Assembly: GCA_023212645.1 (NCBI GenBank)
Contig: JALBYC010000009.1
Span: 372,001 to 436,000 of the forward strand
Direction of reading: 5' to 3'
Source: Farysia itapuensis
Taxonomy: Eukaryota; Basidiomycota; Ustilaginomycetes; Ustilaginales; Ustilaginaceae
Length of the DNA stretch: 64,000 bases
A program made the position numbers and the translations under genes. Shown here one piece after another: positions 1 to 9,300 of the stretch; the stretch's first letter is position 1; each line of letters starts with the position of its first letter. The notes beneath the pieces were generated by a model that made no database searches, was not told the origin of the DNA, and saw only the letters and a program-made list of their open reading frames with translations.

Positions 1-108
1 TCATTGTCGATATAAGACAGCCCCCCTCTCCACTTTCATCGTCTCCCATCACCGTCCAACCCGTCCTTTCCCCTATCTCTCTCCACTTATCCAACACCAC
101 CAACAACC

Positions 109-1302
109 ATGCAGCTTAAGCTCTCCTTCGTTGCCGGCCTGATTGCCAGCTCGGCCTTGGCCGTGGCCGCCCCCGTTGAGCAGGAGCGAGGCATCAACAT
201 CCCTATCCAGAAGCGAAACACCTTGACTGTTGCCGGCTCGGACCAGATCGACTGGAACAAGGTCAACTCGCACTTCGACCAGCTTCGCGCCAAGTATGAG
301 AAGAACTTTGCCGCCTTCAAGGCCAACACTGGCCGTGACCACCCTTCTAAGAGGGACCTGCCCGAGGAGCTTGCCAAGCGCGCCACCGGCTCGGTAGCCC
401 TCACTGACCAAGAGGGTGGTCAGCTCTGGACCGGCACCATGGCCTACGGTACACCAGCACAAAGCTTCTCGATCGACTTTGACACTGGCTCTGCTGACAC
501 TCTGGTCAACAACGGCGCTTACAAGCCTTCCTCCTCCTCGACCTCGGCCACCAACGGTGACCAGTTCTCTACTGCCTACGGTGACGGCACTACCGCCCAG
601 GGCACCATCTACACCGACACAGTTCACATCGGAGGCTTGAGTGCTACCAAGACGGCCATCGGTGTCTCGACCAACCAGTTCATCGACTCGTCCGAAGGCT
701 CCTCTGGTATCTCGGGCATGGCCTTCCCCTCCCTGGCTGCCTTCGGCTCCAAGTACCTCCCCTACTTCTTCCGCTTGAAGCAGGCAGGTGCCGTCTCGTC
801 GGGTGTCTTCCAGTTTGACCTTCGAACTTCTGGATCCTCGCTCTACCTCGGCGGTACTGACTCGTCCAAATACACGGGTTCGCTCGCTTACACCAGCGTC
901 GATTCGAGCAATGGATTCTGGCAGGTCCCCGCCACTGTTGACGGCATCAGCATCGAGTCCATCGTCGACACTGGTACCACCATCATTGTCGCTCCCACAT
1001 CGCAGGCCAAGGCTCTGTTCTCCAAGCTTGGCTTGCCCACCTTTACCCAGGACGGCAGCACATATGCTTACTACAACTGCAACTCGCCTCCCAAGGTCAC
1101 ATTCACCTACGGCAGCTTCTCCAAGACGCTCTCCACTGCTACCACCTCGTTTGGTACCACCAACACGGGCCAATGTGTCTTGTCTGTTGCTGGTGGCGAT
1201 CTCGGCATCAACGCCTGGATCACTGGTGACTCGTTCCTCCAGAACGTCGTCGCCGCTTTCGACACTGACAAGAACCGTATCGGATTCGCTTCCAAGGCGT
1301 AA
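109..1302 (+). CDS. Secreted pepsin-type aspartic protease (family A1)
   Basis: A 397-residue preproenzyme of the pepsin family, which cleaves peptide bonds using two aspartates, probably outside the cell or in the vacuole/secretory route. Residues 1-20 form a signal peptide ending in ALAVAA. A propeptide follows with dibasic Kex2-type sites at K35R36, K81R82 and K90R91; the last would release the mature enzyme near residue 92. The two active-site motifs are visible: DTGSAD with D125 and DTGTT with D287. The first motif has Ala where pepsins usually have Ser (DTGSAD instead of DTGSSD), a tolerated change. Length matches the family (about 390-420). A single ATG at the head of a clean single exon sets the start. 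The stop codon TAA sits inside a perfect splice donor (GTAAGT at 1299-1304), discussed as a separate finding. Family assignment is firm; substrate and biological role are not visible. Confidence 0.93.
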   Translation: MQLKLSFVAGLIASSALAVAAPVEQERGINIPIQKRNTLTVAGSDQIDWNKVNSHFDQLRAKYEKNFAAFKANTGRDHPSKRDLPEELAKRATGSVALTDQEGGQLWTGTMAYGTPAQSFSIDFDTGSADTLVNNGAYKPSSSSTSATNGDQFSTAYGDGTTAQGTIYTDTVHIGGLSATKTAIGVSTNQFIDSSEGSSGISGMAFPSLAAFGSKYLPYFFRLKQAGAVSSGVFQFDLRTSGSSLYLGGTDSSKYTGSLAYTSVDSSNGFWQVPATVDGISIESIVDTGTTIIVAPTSQAKALFSKLGLPTFTQDGSTYAYYNCNSPPKVTFTYGSFSKTLSTATTSFGTTNTGQCVLSVAGGDLGINAWITGDSFLQNVVAAFDTDKNRIGFASKA

Positions 1303-2041
1303 GTATCTCTAGCATGCAAAAAGAAGGGCCGCCAAGCTCGTAGTGATTGCGCGACAGTACACCACACCACCTCTGGTGTTTTGTATACCCACACCCTGTT
1401 TATTTTCGCGCATCTTGTCTCGTGCCGTGCCCACGCATGTTTTTCATACAAACATAAAAAGCACCATGTTGCAATGCAGTCCTTCAGTTTCTTACTATTT
1501 CACTCTCTTTCTCTCACTTCTGCCGTTTCGCCTTCTTCGTCGTCAACGCAGTACGTTGAAGAAGAAGAAGGTCGTCACCAAGAAGAAATCTTCCAAGAAG
1601 CAATAGATTGCCATCATCGACGGCCCAATCAAGCACCAGCAGCCCTCAAGCCTGCTTAACGACCCTCACGACATTCACTATGATTACGTAAGTACCCAGT
1701 CTTCCTCTTTTCACAATCGAGATGGTGTATGCTCATAGCCGAGGCTCGCCTACCCTTGACAGCTCGGACCGTACCTCTAGCGAGGGCAGCAATAATTTTT
1801 CACGAGCGCTAAACCTGCCTCTGCCCGATTCCCTGGACAAGAAACGGTCGATGGCTAGCGGCTCTTAACACGCACACTCTCTTCGTTACCACACTCACTT
1901 TTGCAATGCGACGCATACCTACAATTCAGCAGAAAGCTGTGCGAGGATATATATCATGGATGGCGATGTGAGTACTGTGCTCCTTGGAGAAGATGAGCAA
2001 ACAAGAATATAATGCGTACGCCTGTTTCAGCTTTCACTAAA
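1303..2041. other. Intergenic region with splice-like signals downstream of the protease
   Basis: No standard gene is visible here. The stretch holds several consensus intron borders: donor GTAAGT at 1299-1304, a pyrimidine-rich tract ending in acceptor CAG at 1549-1551, another GTAAGT at about 1689, and GTGAGT at about 1970. A lysine-rich reading frame runs from 1552 to the TAG at 1604-1606. These signals suggest a spliced 3' part of the protease transcript or a small spliced transcript. Neither can be shown from sequence alone. Confidence 0.4.
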
Positions 2042-2150
2042 GCATTGATAGTGTAGGGGTATCATGAGTCGTTGCCATAACTCATCGCTTGGTTGCAAGC
2101 TGGTAAATTACCGATTCGACTCGACCGGGGTTCGAGTCCCCGTCAATGCA
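2042..2150 (+). tRNA. tRNA-Gly (GCC) with a 38-nt intron
   Basis: This sequence folds as a nuclear tRNA. The acceptor strands are GCATTGA (2042-2048) and TCAATGC (2143-2149), followed by discriminator A2150. The D arm starts at 2051. The anticodon stem pairs AGTCG (2067-2071) with CGACT (2117-2121), and the T arm is CGGGG-TTCGAGT-CCCCG (2126-2142). Anticodon GCC lies at 2074-2076 with TT before it and A after it. An intron at 2078-2115 interrupts the gene one base 3' of the anticodon, the canonical site for nuclear tRNA introns. The spliced length of 71 nt is right for tRNA-Gly. Eight T residues directly after the gene (2151-2158) are a strong RNA polymerase III terminator. Confidence 0.9.
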
Positions 2151-2158
2151 TTTTTTTT
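2151..2158 (+). terminator. RNA polymerase III oligo-T terminator of tRNA-Gly
   Basis: A run of eight T residues begins at the base after the tRNA discriminator. Pol III stops at runs of four or more T, so this ends the tRNA transcript. Confidence 0.85.
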
Positions 2159-2849
2159 GCTTTTATTTTCTCAATCTCAGAGCAGCGGGGTAACAACATC
2201 TAGCGCTAGCAAAGATTGTACTTGTGCAAATAAAGTTTGCCAAGCAAGGAGTAAGCGCAAGATCGGTATTAAGCTCACAGACTTACGGAAAAGCACATGC
2301 GGGAGGAAAAGATCGACGAGGTGCCTGAAGCGGGAAGGGCTGATACATCTTGTTTCAGGTGTTGCAGTCCCGTCGGTCAAAATGCTTCAGCCACAATAAA
2401 ACCAGCTCAAATTTGACAGTTGAATTGCAATCAAAACACCCCAGTTTCAAGGGTATGATCCCTAATTTTTCTACCTCCTTTTTTTTGTGTGAAGAATGGT
2501 GACATCGTTTGCACACAGACATAGGTAACGAAAGCGAAGAGGGGAAGGGAGTGTGAGTGTCAAGGCGCCACCGCATCTGGACGGAAAGGCAATACAGGTA
2601 TTCATGCGAGAGGAATAGCTCAAAGTTGGAGTTGGTTGTCAACAATAGGGCCAAAATCATGCCATGGGAAGGCATCGGGACCCTTGTTTGACGTGGATCC
2701 TCAATGCCCATCAATGCAAAAAGTATCCCGTGTCTAGCCATATGACGGACGACCTCTTGTTTCCCTTGCCTCTTGCCTTGCTCTCATATATCAGAATTAT
2801 GGTACCCCCATCCTCCTAGCTACGTCCATCATCTCTGCTCCATACTATC
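2159..2849. other. Intergenic region upstream of the membrane protein gene
   Basis: About 690 bp between the tRNA and the next gene. Open frames in it are short and without recognisable features. The part next to 2850 is pyrimidine-rich and probably acts as promoter and 5' leader. I see no repeat or RNA gene. Confidence 0.5.
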
Positions 2850-4247
2850 ATGCTTCGAGGCGCTTTCTTACTGGGTGCGGCCGTTCTGGCATCGCGCTCG
2901 GCTGCACTTGACTTTGCCGTGAGAAGCGTAGACTGTCTTCATCTCGACTGGAGCGTGGAGCTTAACGCGACCGAATGGAGTACCACGAGCAATGTCGAGC
3001 TCTACTTCTCGGGAAGATCGAGTGGAGCTCAGACTTACTCGCTGCTCTACTCGGCGCTTCCCAGTGGTCCTGTGCCATCTCCGGGCACCTTTGACCTCAC
3101 AACCATGTTTGGCGCAACGGCACTCAACGGACAGTACACAATGGGTGTCCAGCTGCTTGATGCTAGCGGCGCTGTGATTGTGCCATCTGCGGCCAACAAT
3201 TACCTCCAGTCCACCGCCACAGACAACCGCGTCTACACCTTCAGCAACTGCTCTGCCGAGATCGCAGCCGCTGGTACTGCTACCGCCACCATCAGTTCTG
3301 TATCCACGGCTTTGCCGACGAGCACCAGTCTCACGTCTTCGGCCAAGCCGACGTCTACAGCGTCAGTTGCGTCTACTTCTGCAGCGGCGCAAGCCAGTTC
3401 CACACCCTCATCCACCTCCTCAACGACTACCGCGGCTGCAGCTCCTACAGCGCATATGAATCACACGGGCGCTATCGTCGGCGGTGTTATTGGCGGTATT
3501 CTGGCCGTACTGGCCCTTTTGGCGCTCTTCCGCTTCTGCTCGAAGCGCAAGCGAGCGGAGCGCAGTGCCACAAATCCCCGTCATCACAAGGCCATCGTAC
3601 TGAAGCGACGCACTTCGTCCAACGCCAGTCCTGAGATCAGCGAGCAGATCCTGGAAGAAGGCGGCGTGGCGGTATCAGACAGATATGCAACCACACACGG
3701 ACCTCGTAGCGACGTTAGCCATCAACCTTGGTCCTCCTACTCTGCATCGGGCGCTCCATCGGTTCGATCGGCAGCCAATCCCTTTGGGGATCAAGCACAG
3801 GAGGAGCCGTCGGAGATCAAGATGGTTCAGGTGCCGTTCCAGCTCTCAACGCCTCGTTTGCCATCGCAGCAGGAAGTCGCGCTGCATCGAGTGTCGAGCA
3901 CGCCTATGGCAGCGCGAGGTGCGCCATCCCCCACCATCGAGGCGTTTGCAGCTGATTCGGTCTCTGAATCGAACCATGCTGGCGGAGGTGGTGCGACGAC
4001 GGGAGCGCTCAAGCGTGGTGATGGATCACTCCCGCGCTCGGCATCAACCTTCAAGATCCCACGTGTGTCAGTACCCGCTTATTCGAGCAGCATGGATGCT
4101 GACGTGAACGCGGCCCAAACGCCTCAAACGCCTTCGCGAAACACGGAGCGAAGAGCATCTGCTGGAAACGACTCGCTCGTATCCACCGAAGACCCATTCG
4201 TGGACGCCCGCCAGGCGACCAGCCCAGAACTTCGTCGTCACTACTGA
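2850..4247 (+). CDS. Single-pass plasma-membrane protein with Ser/Thr-rich ectodomain
   Basis: A 465-residue protein with a signal peptide (residues 1-19, ending SRSAAL), an extracellular part of about 120 residues, then a Ser/Thr/Ala-rich stalk (about 140-200) likely to be O-mannosylated. One membrane helix lies at about 206-228 (GAIVGGVIGGILAVLALLAL), followed by a basic stop-transfer CSKRKRAER and a cytoplasmic tail of about 230 residues rich in Ser, Pro and Ala. The order signal peptide, Ser/Thr stalk, one helix and disordered tail resembles fungal wall-stress sensors such as Mid2 and Wsc. I see no WSC cysteine pattern, so a sensor role is only an analogy. The tail holds many Ser-Pro/Thr-Pro sites that could be phosphorylated. 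The start is the first ATG and leads straight into the signal peptide. Specific function unknown. Confidence 0.85.
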   Translation: MLRGAFLLGAAVLASRSAALDFAVRSVDCLHLDWSVELNATEWSTTSNVELYFSGRSSGAQTYSLLYSALPSGPVPSPGTFDLTTMFGATALNGQYTMGVQLLDASGAVIVPSAANNYLQSTATDNRVYTFSNCSAEIAAAGTATATISSVSTALPTSTSLTSSAKPTSTASVASTSAAAQASSTPSSTSSTTTAAAAPTAHMNHTGAIVGGVIGGILAVLALLALFRFCSKRKRAERSATNPRHHKAIVLKRRTSSNASPEISEQILEEGGVAVSDRYATTHGPRSDVSHQPWSSYSASGAPSVRSAANPFGDQAQEEPSEIKMVQVPFQLSTPRLPSQQEVALHRVSSTPMAARGAPSPTIEAFAADSVSESNHAGGGGATTGALKRGDGSLPRSASTFKIPRVSVPAYSSSMDADVNAAQTPQTPSRNTERRASAGNDSLVSTEDPFVDARQATSPELRRHY

Positions 4248-4423
4248 GCGCAGCCTCCTCATACCCTCTGTCCCTTGCAGCATCGCAACAGTGCAATAGT
4301 CAAAACTTTAATTGTCCATGAGGTCTGTGTTTGGTGTGAGTGAGTTGTGTTGTTGTGGAGGAACTTCTCAGATCAGTCATTCCAACACAGCACGGAAGCC
4401 TAAAGGCAAGCGTGGACGATCCC

Positions 4424-6322
4424 ATGGCGCGACCTGTCAACGGAACAGACTCTGTCCGTCGCGTCAGTAAGCGCCAGCGGGTTGATCCAGCTCTCACGCC
4501 CGACAGAGCGAAAAGCAATCGCACTCCGCTGCAAAGATTTACAGCCTGGACAGCCGCACAAGGCATCGTCATCGACCCGCGTCTCGAGCTGCGTTTGGAG
4601 GGAAGCGCTGTGTCATGGAGCATCTCGATTCATGCCGCCGAGCCGCTCGAGGACGATGAAGTGGTGGTTACCGTGCCTAAGCATGCTGTGATTTCGCGCG
4701 CCAACTCTGCTCTGGCGCCGTGCTTGACCGACGAATGGCGTAGCGAATCACCGCAGACGGTCGGGTTGGAGCTGGCCCTCTGCTTGTTGTACGAACGGTG
4801 TCTCGGTGCCAATTCACGCTTCGAGCCCTTCATCTCCGTCCTGCCCAGGCTGCCAGTGCGACTGCCCTTCCTTGGTCACGATGACGACCCTGCTTCCAAT
4901 CCGTGGATTTGGATCACCGGTACCGAGGCTGACAGGCTAGACCAACGAGCGTCCTACGCATTCGAAGCCGCCTCCGACCCAGGCATCAACTGGCCGTGGG
5001 ACCACGACTATGGTATGTGCAGAGCCATGGCGCTTGACTACTTTGACACGATTGGCATCCCAGTTCTGCAGCAGTCTGGGTTGTTTACCCCTACGCAAGG
5101 ACAGCATTTGGACGGCTTAGCGTCGGCGTTTGTCACGGCCTATACGCATGTGTCCAGCCGGGACTTTATCGTGGACACATACCACGGTGTTGGTCTCGTC
5201 CCCGTTGCCGATCTCTTCAACCATACCGAGGAGCACAACGTACAGTTCGAAGCAGATCAGGACGTTTGCGAGTACTGTGGCATTGCCTTCCTCACCGGCC
5301 ACGCAGAAGAACACTGCTCCGCCAATCCCTCGCGCAGCAGCACCCCCAACGTCAACGGCGCCGAACCACCCTCTGGTGACGACGAGCAGGACATCTACGG
5401 ACAGGACACGCTCGACATTCGCACGCGCAGACGTCTCGCTCCCGGCGAGGAAATGTTCAACACCTACGGCGCACTCTCCAACGCACTCCTGCTCACCCGC
5501 TATGGCTTCTGCCTCGACACAGAGACCGACATGGAGCGGTACACTATTGATCTACGCTTTCCGGACGAACAGGCCGAATTCCTAGCAGCCTTGCGATCTA
5601 CTTCATCGTCGGAAAATGCTGCAGCCAGTCTGCAAACTGTGCTGGCATTAATTCACGCTGCTTCTCCACCGGCGCGGGATGCCACGCCACTGGGACACGA
5701 CGACGACGACGACAGAGAATTGGCGCCAGAGCGTGTCGCAGAGCGCGACGGTTTGGACAGTCTACACACTCTAGACCGGACGTTTCCCACTGTAACAGAC
5801 ACATCGCTGGAGTCTGTTCTTTGTCCACTGTTCCGCGTCTCGACAGATACAAGCGACATGGACTCTGGCACAATTCCCGCCGGAGTTGACGAAGATACTG
5901 CAGACAGGGACACAGTCAACCCGCTCTTCATCAACGCCACGGGTCGCATCAGCATCGTCCTGTTCGCGCTTGTTTACCTTATCCACTCCCAAGAGCTAGA
6001 CGCGCCAGTTGTCGATCTCAAATCCTCCCTCGCAACCATGATCGCACCTCCCACCTCGACACTTGCAGGACAAGTCATGGCAGCCACCGTGAACACGCTC
6101 ACGACTCTGCTGCAAAGACGACTCGACGCGCTATACATTTCCTCCCGCCTAGAAGTGGCCCTCGACCTCCTGCACTCTGCAGACTCGACCGTGGCGTCAC
6201 CAACCACAAAGGCTGGCATCCACCACGCTTACCAGGAATACGCCGCCCTCCGCACAGCACTCACCCTTCTCAGCGACCTTCCCACTTCTCCCCCTTTAGA
6301 CTCATCCAAGCTGTTGATATAG
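4424..6322 (+). CDS. SET-domain lysine methyltransferase, SETD6/RKM4-like
   Basis: A 632-residue protein of the split-SET class that includes yeast RKM4 (methylates ribosomal protein L42) and human SETD6. The N-lobe of the SET domain begins near residue 40 (RFTAWTAAQGIV). The SAM-pocket motif VPVADLFNHTEEHN lies near residue 262 and the catalytic-region motif EMFNTYG near 343. Between them is an inserted segment CEYCGIAFLTGHAEEHC whose two cysteines, two histidines and terminal cysteine look able to bind zinc. After SET comes the Rubs-like substrate-binding region with acidic spacers. The reading frame is open upstream to 4340, but only through non-ATG codons; the first in-frame ATG is at 4424. 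The protein is longer than yeast RKM4 (about 494) because of the insert and acidic linkers. The methylated target cannot be read from the sequence. Confidence 0.85.
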   Translation: MARPVNGTDSVRRVSKRQRVDPALTPDRAKSNRTPLQRFTAWTAAQGIVIDPRLELRLEGSAVSWSISIHAAEPLEDDEVVVTVPKHAVISRANSALAPCLTDEWRSESPQTVGLELALCLLYERCLGANSRFEPFISVLPRLPVRLPFLGHDDDPASNPWIWITGTEADRLDQRASYAFEAASDPGINWPWDHDYGMCRAMALDYFDTIGIPVLQQSGLFTPTQGQHLDGLASAFVTAYTHVSSRDFIVDTYHGVGLVPVADLFNHTEEHNVQFEADQDVCEYCGIAFLTGHAEEHCSANPSRSSTPNVNGAEPPSGDDEQDIYGQDTLDIRTRRRLAPGEEMFNTYGALSNALLLTRYGFCLDTETDMERYTIDLRFPDEQAEFLAALRSTSSSENAAASLQTVLALIHAASPPARDATPLGHDDDDDRELAPERVAERDGLDSLHTLDRTFPTVTDTSLESVLCPLFRVSTDTSDMDSGTIPAGVDEDTADRDTVNPLFINATGRISIVLFALVYLIHSQELDAPVVDLKSSLATMIAPPTSTLAGQVMAATVNTLTTLLQRRLDALYISSRLEVALDLLHSADSTVASPTTKAGIHHAYQEYAALRTALTLLSDLPTSPPLDSSKLLI

Positions 6323-6361
6323 ACTGTTTGTTTTGTATTGGCAATGTGCATAAAGTGTTGG

Positions 6362-9300
6362 CTAGAATGTTTGCCAGCCGCCTTGGTCCATGGCAGCCTC
6401 GATCTTGCGTGCGACGATGTTGGCGGTGCCGTGAGCCCAGACCTGCTTGCGCAGCTCATCGTACCGCTGCTGATGCAGTTTCTGCGGCCGACCTTTGCGC
6501 AGACCAACGTCAATTTCGCCATGACTGTCCAGATACGGCGACAAGAAGTGGAAAGTGCCATTGCCCTGATACAGCAGCATGACAATGTTGCTCTTGACTT
6601 TGAAGAATACACCGACAGCCCCACCACAAACGTCGGTGTGCTGGTTGCACTCGCCTCGTTCCCCGTCTTCCTCGCTCTGGCAGCAGAAGCTCTGGAAACA
6701 GACCACATCGCCGCACAAAAGACACAGCGCCGGCTCCGGTGGTACGTTCCGGCACTTTTTGCATACGCGTTTGCGCGTGTCTTGCAAGAGCACGGCCAGG
6801 TCGTTTGGCAAGCGCGCGAGTTCGTAGATGTGCGGATGTTCCAGCAGGAGAGTCGGATGCGTCTCGGCAGCTTGGAGGTATGACGAAGTGAGCGAGTTGA
6901 GCCCGGCAGAAGACCGTCCAAGTGTGCCGGTAGCTAGCGAAGCGCTGCCCGACAAAACGTTGCCCGCCGCTGCAGACTGCGCTGGCGCGCCAAACAGCGA
7001 CGAGCCAAGTGGCGCAGGCTGAATGGGTAGTGGACGGAAAAGAGACGCCAGCGGCACATATGCGTGCTTGATCCAGCCCTCGACCAGGCTTGCGATCGGC
7101 GTTTGCTTCTCGGCGCGTACTGGCAGCGCCACTGCCGGCGCAGGGATACCCAGCTGGTCCAAGAGTCGACTGTATTCGCGCTGCGTGTCGCCGTCTTCCA
7201 GACTACACGCTGGTGCACTCTGCATGGAATGTCCAACCACTCGGCGCAAGATCGCAGCCCTCCGCAAAAAGGGCAATGTATAGCTGCACATCATCTTGGC
7301 CAGTGTGTCGTCGTCCAAGTTGTCAAAGCCAAGCGTGATGTTGCCTCTTGCGTACCCAACGAAACCAATGATGTTGGCAACAGTCCAGCGAACGTCTGAA
7401 AAGATCTTGCGTGCTTCCATGAGGTCAATCTTGTCGACATGCTCAACCTTGAGACCGGCTCCTGTCCTGGCGCCCTGCGTGGTGCTGAAAGACGGCCCGG
7501 AATGTCCATAAACCTGCGGCCAGATGGATGGTTGCGCCAGTCCAAACACGGTCTGAATCAGACAGACGTAGTACATAAGCGCTGTGCACTGTGACAGCGA
7601 CTCGGGGGCCACAATGGCTGCTTCCACCAAAATCGTCATTGGGTCGCGAAGCAACAACGGTGATCGCACGGCTTCGTCTCCTCCCCAATGCGGCAGCAAT
7701 CGCTTCAAAAGCCCGCGTCGGATGATGCTGGGACCTTTGGACCCCTCGTGATACGTTAGCGTAAAGATGCGAAGGCAGTGGATCAACGACCGCAGTAAGT
7801 CGACGTTCGAATCGTTGACAGAATCGACTACGCTCCGACGGTCTAAGGCAACACTGCAGTCGTTTGAAGGCGATGGCGTCGTGCCTCTTTGTGCAATCTC
7901 CAGCGTGGCAATGGTATAGGCAACCAGCTCCTCTGGAATGTACATCTTTCGGCTTTGCGGAGCCAAAATGGTATGCTGCTGATACCGTTCACGCATTCCC
8001 TTTGTCGAGTGTGAAAGAGGCTTGAGAACGTTGATCAGTCGATCGATCATGTGTGCGGTGGAACGATCAATGTTTGCAATCTCCATTCGCATCTGAATCG
8101 AGCTTTGTGAATGCTCAACGAAGAACGGCAAGAAAGCGCCAGAGCCATGCTCTGACTCTTGGTAGTCAGCTACGTTGGTCTTTGATGAGTGCTTGAGAAT
8201 GTCAATGTTGATTTTGCGCACCCAATCTTGTAATGGTGTTTCGTCAGCTGGCGTTGACTGCATCAGGCGGAAAGCACTGTCGCTCGCTTCTGAGCCAAAC
8301 GAGAGACTAGATGCGTCTGCTACAGGCAGAATCACGTTGCCAAGACTCTTGCACAGTGGACATATGAACTCAGATCTGTGGAGATCTTCGGGATGGTTGC
8401 GAGCAATCTGCTGCGTATGTCGCTGCTCTACACTGCGGCAATAGGTTTCGAAGCATTGCAAGTGCATCAGATGGCCACATGCGGATGCGTGGAAGCCAAA
8501 TCGATGATCTTCCTGCGAGAAACTACCGTATGCAGGGCCAGAGCGACCCTTGCCGTTTGCAGAGTTCATGTTGAGCGAAGAAGACCGACCACTTGGCGGG
8601 GTGCCCTGTACTCTTTTACCGTCTTCGCTGTTCCTGTCCAGCGTCAGAGGCGTCTCAAGAGCCTGTTGCAGGTTTGACACGTCTTGCTTGGGTGTCATTC
8701 GCATCATACGGCTGGGCTGAATGTGAGCCAGGCTGCCGAATGCCTTGTCTCCACCAAGATTCTCCTGACACAAGATGCAGCTACCCCATACCCGCTTCGT
8801 CACCTTAGCGTCGGTCATGGAAGTCGTGACCGCATCGACTTCGTCTTCATCGTCATCGTCGTCATCTTCAGCCTCGAATTGGTTCAAGAGACTTTTTTGC
8901 TGAGCTGAAAATTTCTGCATGATGGCTGCTTGACGAGCTTTCGCGGCAGCTCGACGTGATTCTTCAGCAAGCTGCTGCTTGCTTTTCTGACTGGCCCCGT
9001 TTGCAGATGCCAACGCTCCTCTGCCCGTGGCAGCAAAGTGAGCTTGGACATGCGGGTGTGCTGTGAGAGACGCGATGGTGTTAAGGCACCACGTGATTTT
9101 GGCTCTGAAAGGCTTGAATTTGTCAAGCAGCTCAATGCGACACAGAAGCTGAGCAAGGGTGCCGTCAACGATCTCGGGCGATTTGTCGTCTTCCTCTGTC
9201 CCAGCAAAGATCGTGTCAACCGGCGCATTTACAGCCTTTGAGGCGAAGGCATCGCCGGACTCGACAAGCGCAATCATGACAATCTGGAGAGCAGCATCAA

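Noticed and set aside
73..1173. 366-residue open frame antisense to the aspartic protease
   Set aside because: It lies wholly opposite a well-supported gene and has Gly/Arg/Val-rich composition typical of antisense of TCG-rich coding DNA. No start context, signal or family match.
1343..1606. Open frame ending in a lysine-rich segment treated as a separate gene
   Set aside because: Its N-terminal part is low-complexity intron-like sequence. Only the last 17 codons look meaningful, as a possible alternative protease exon.
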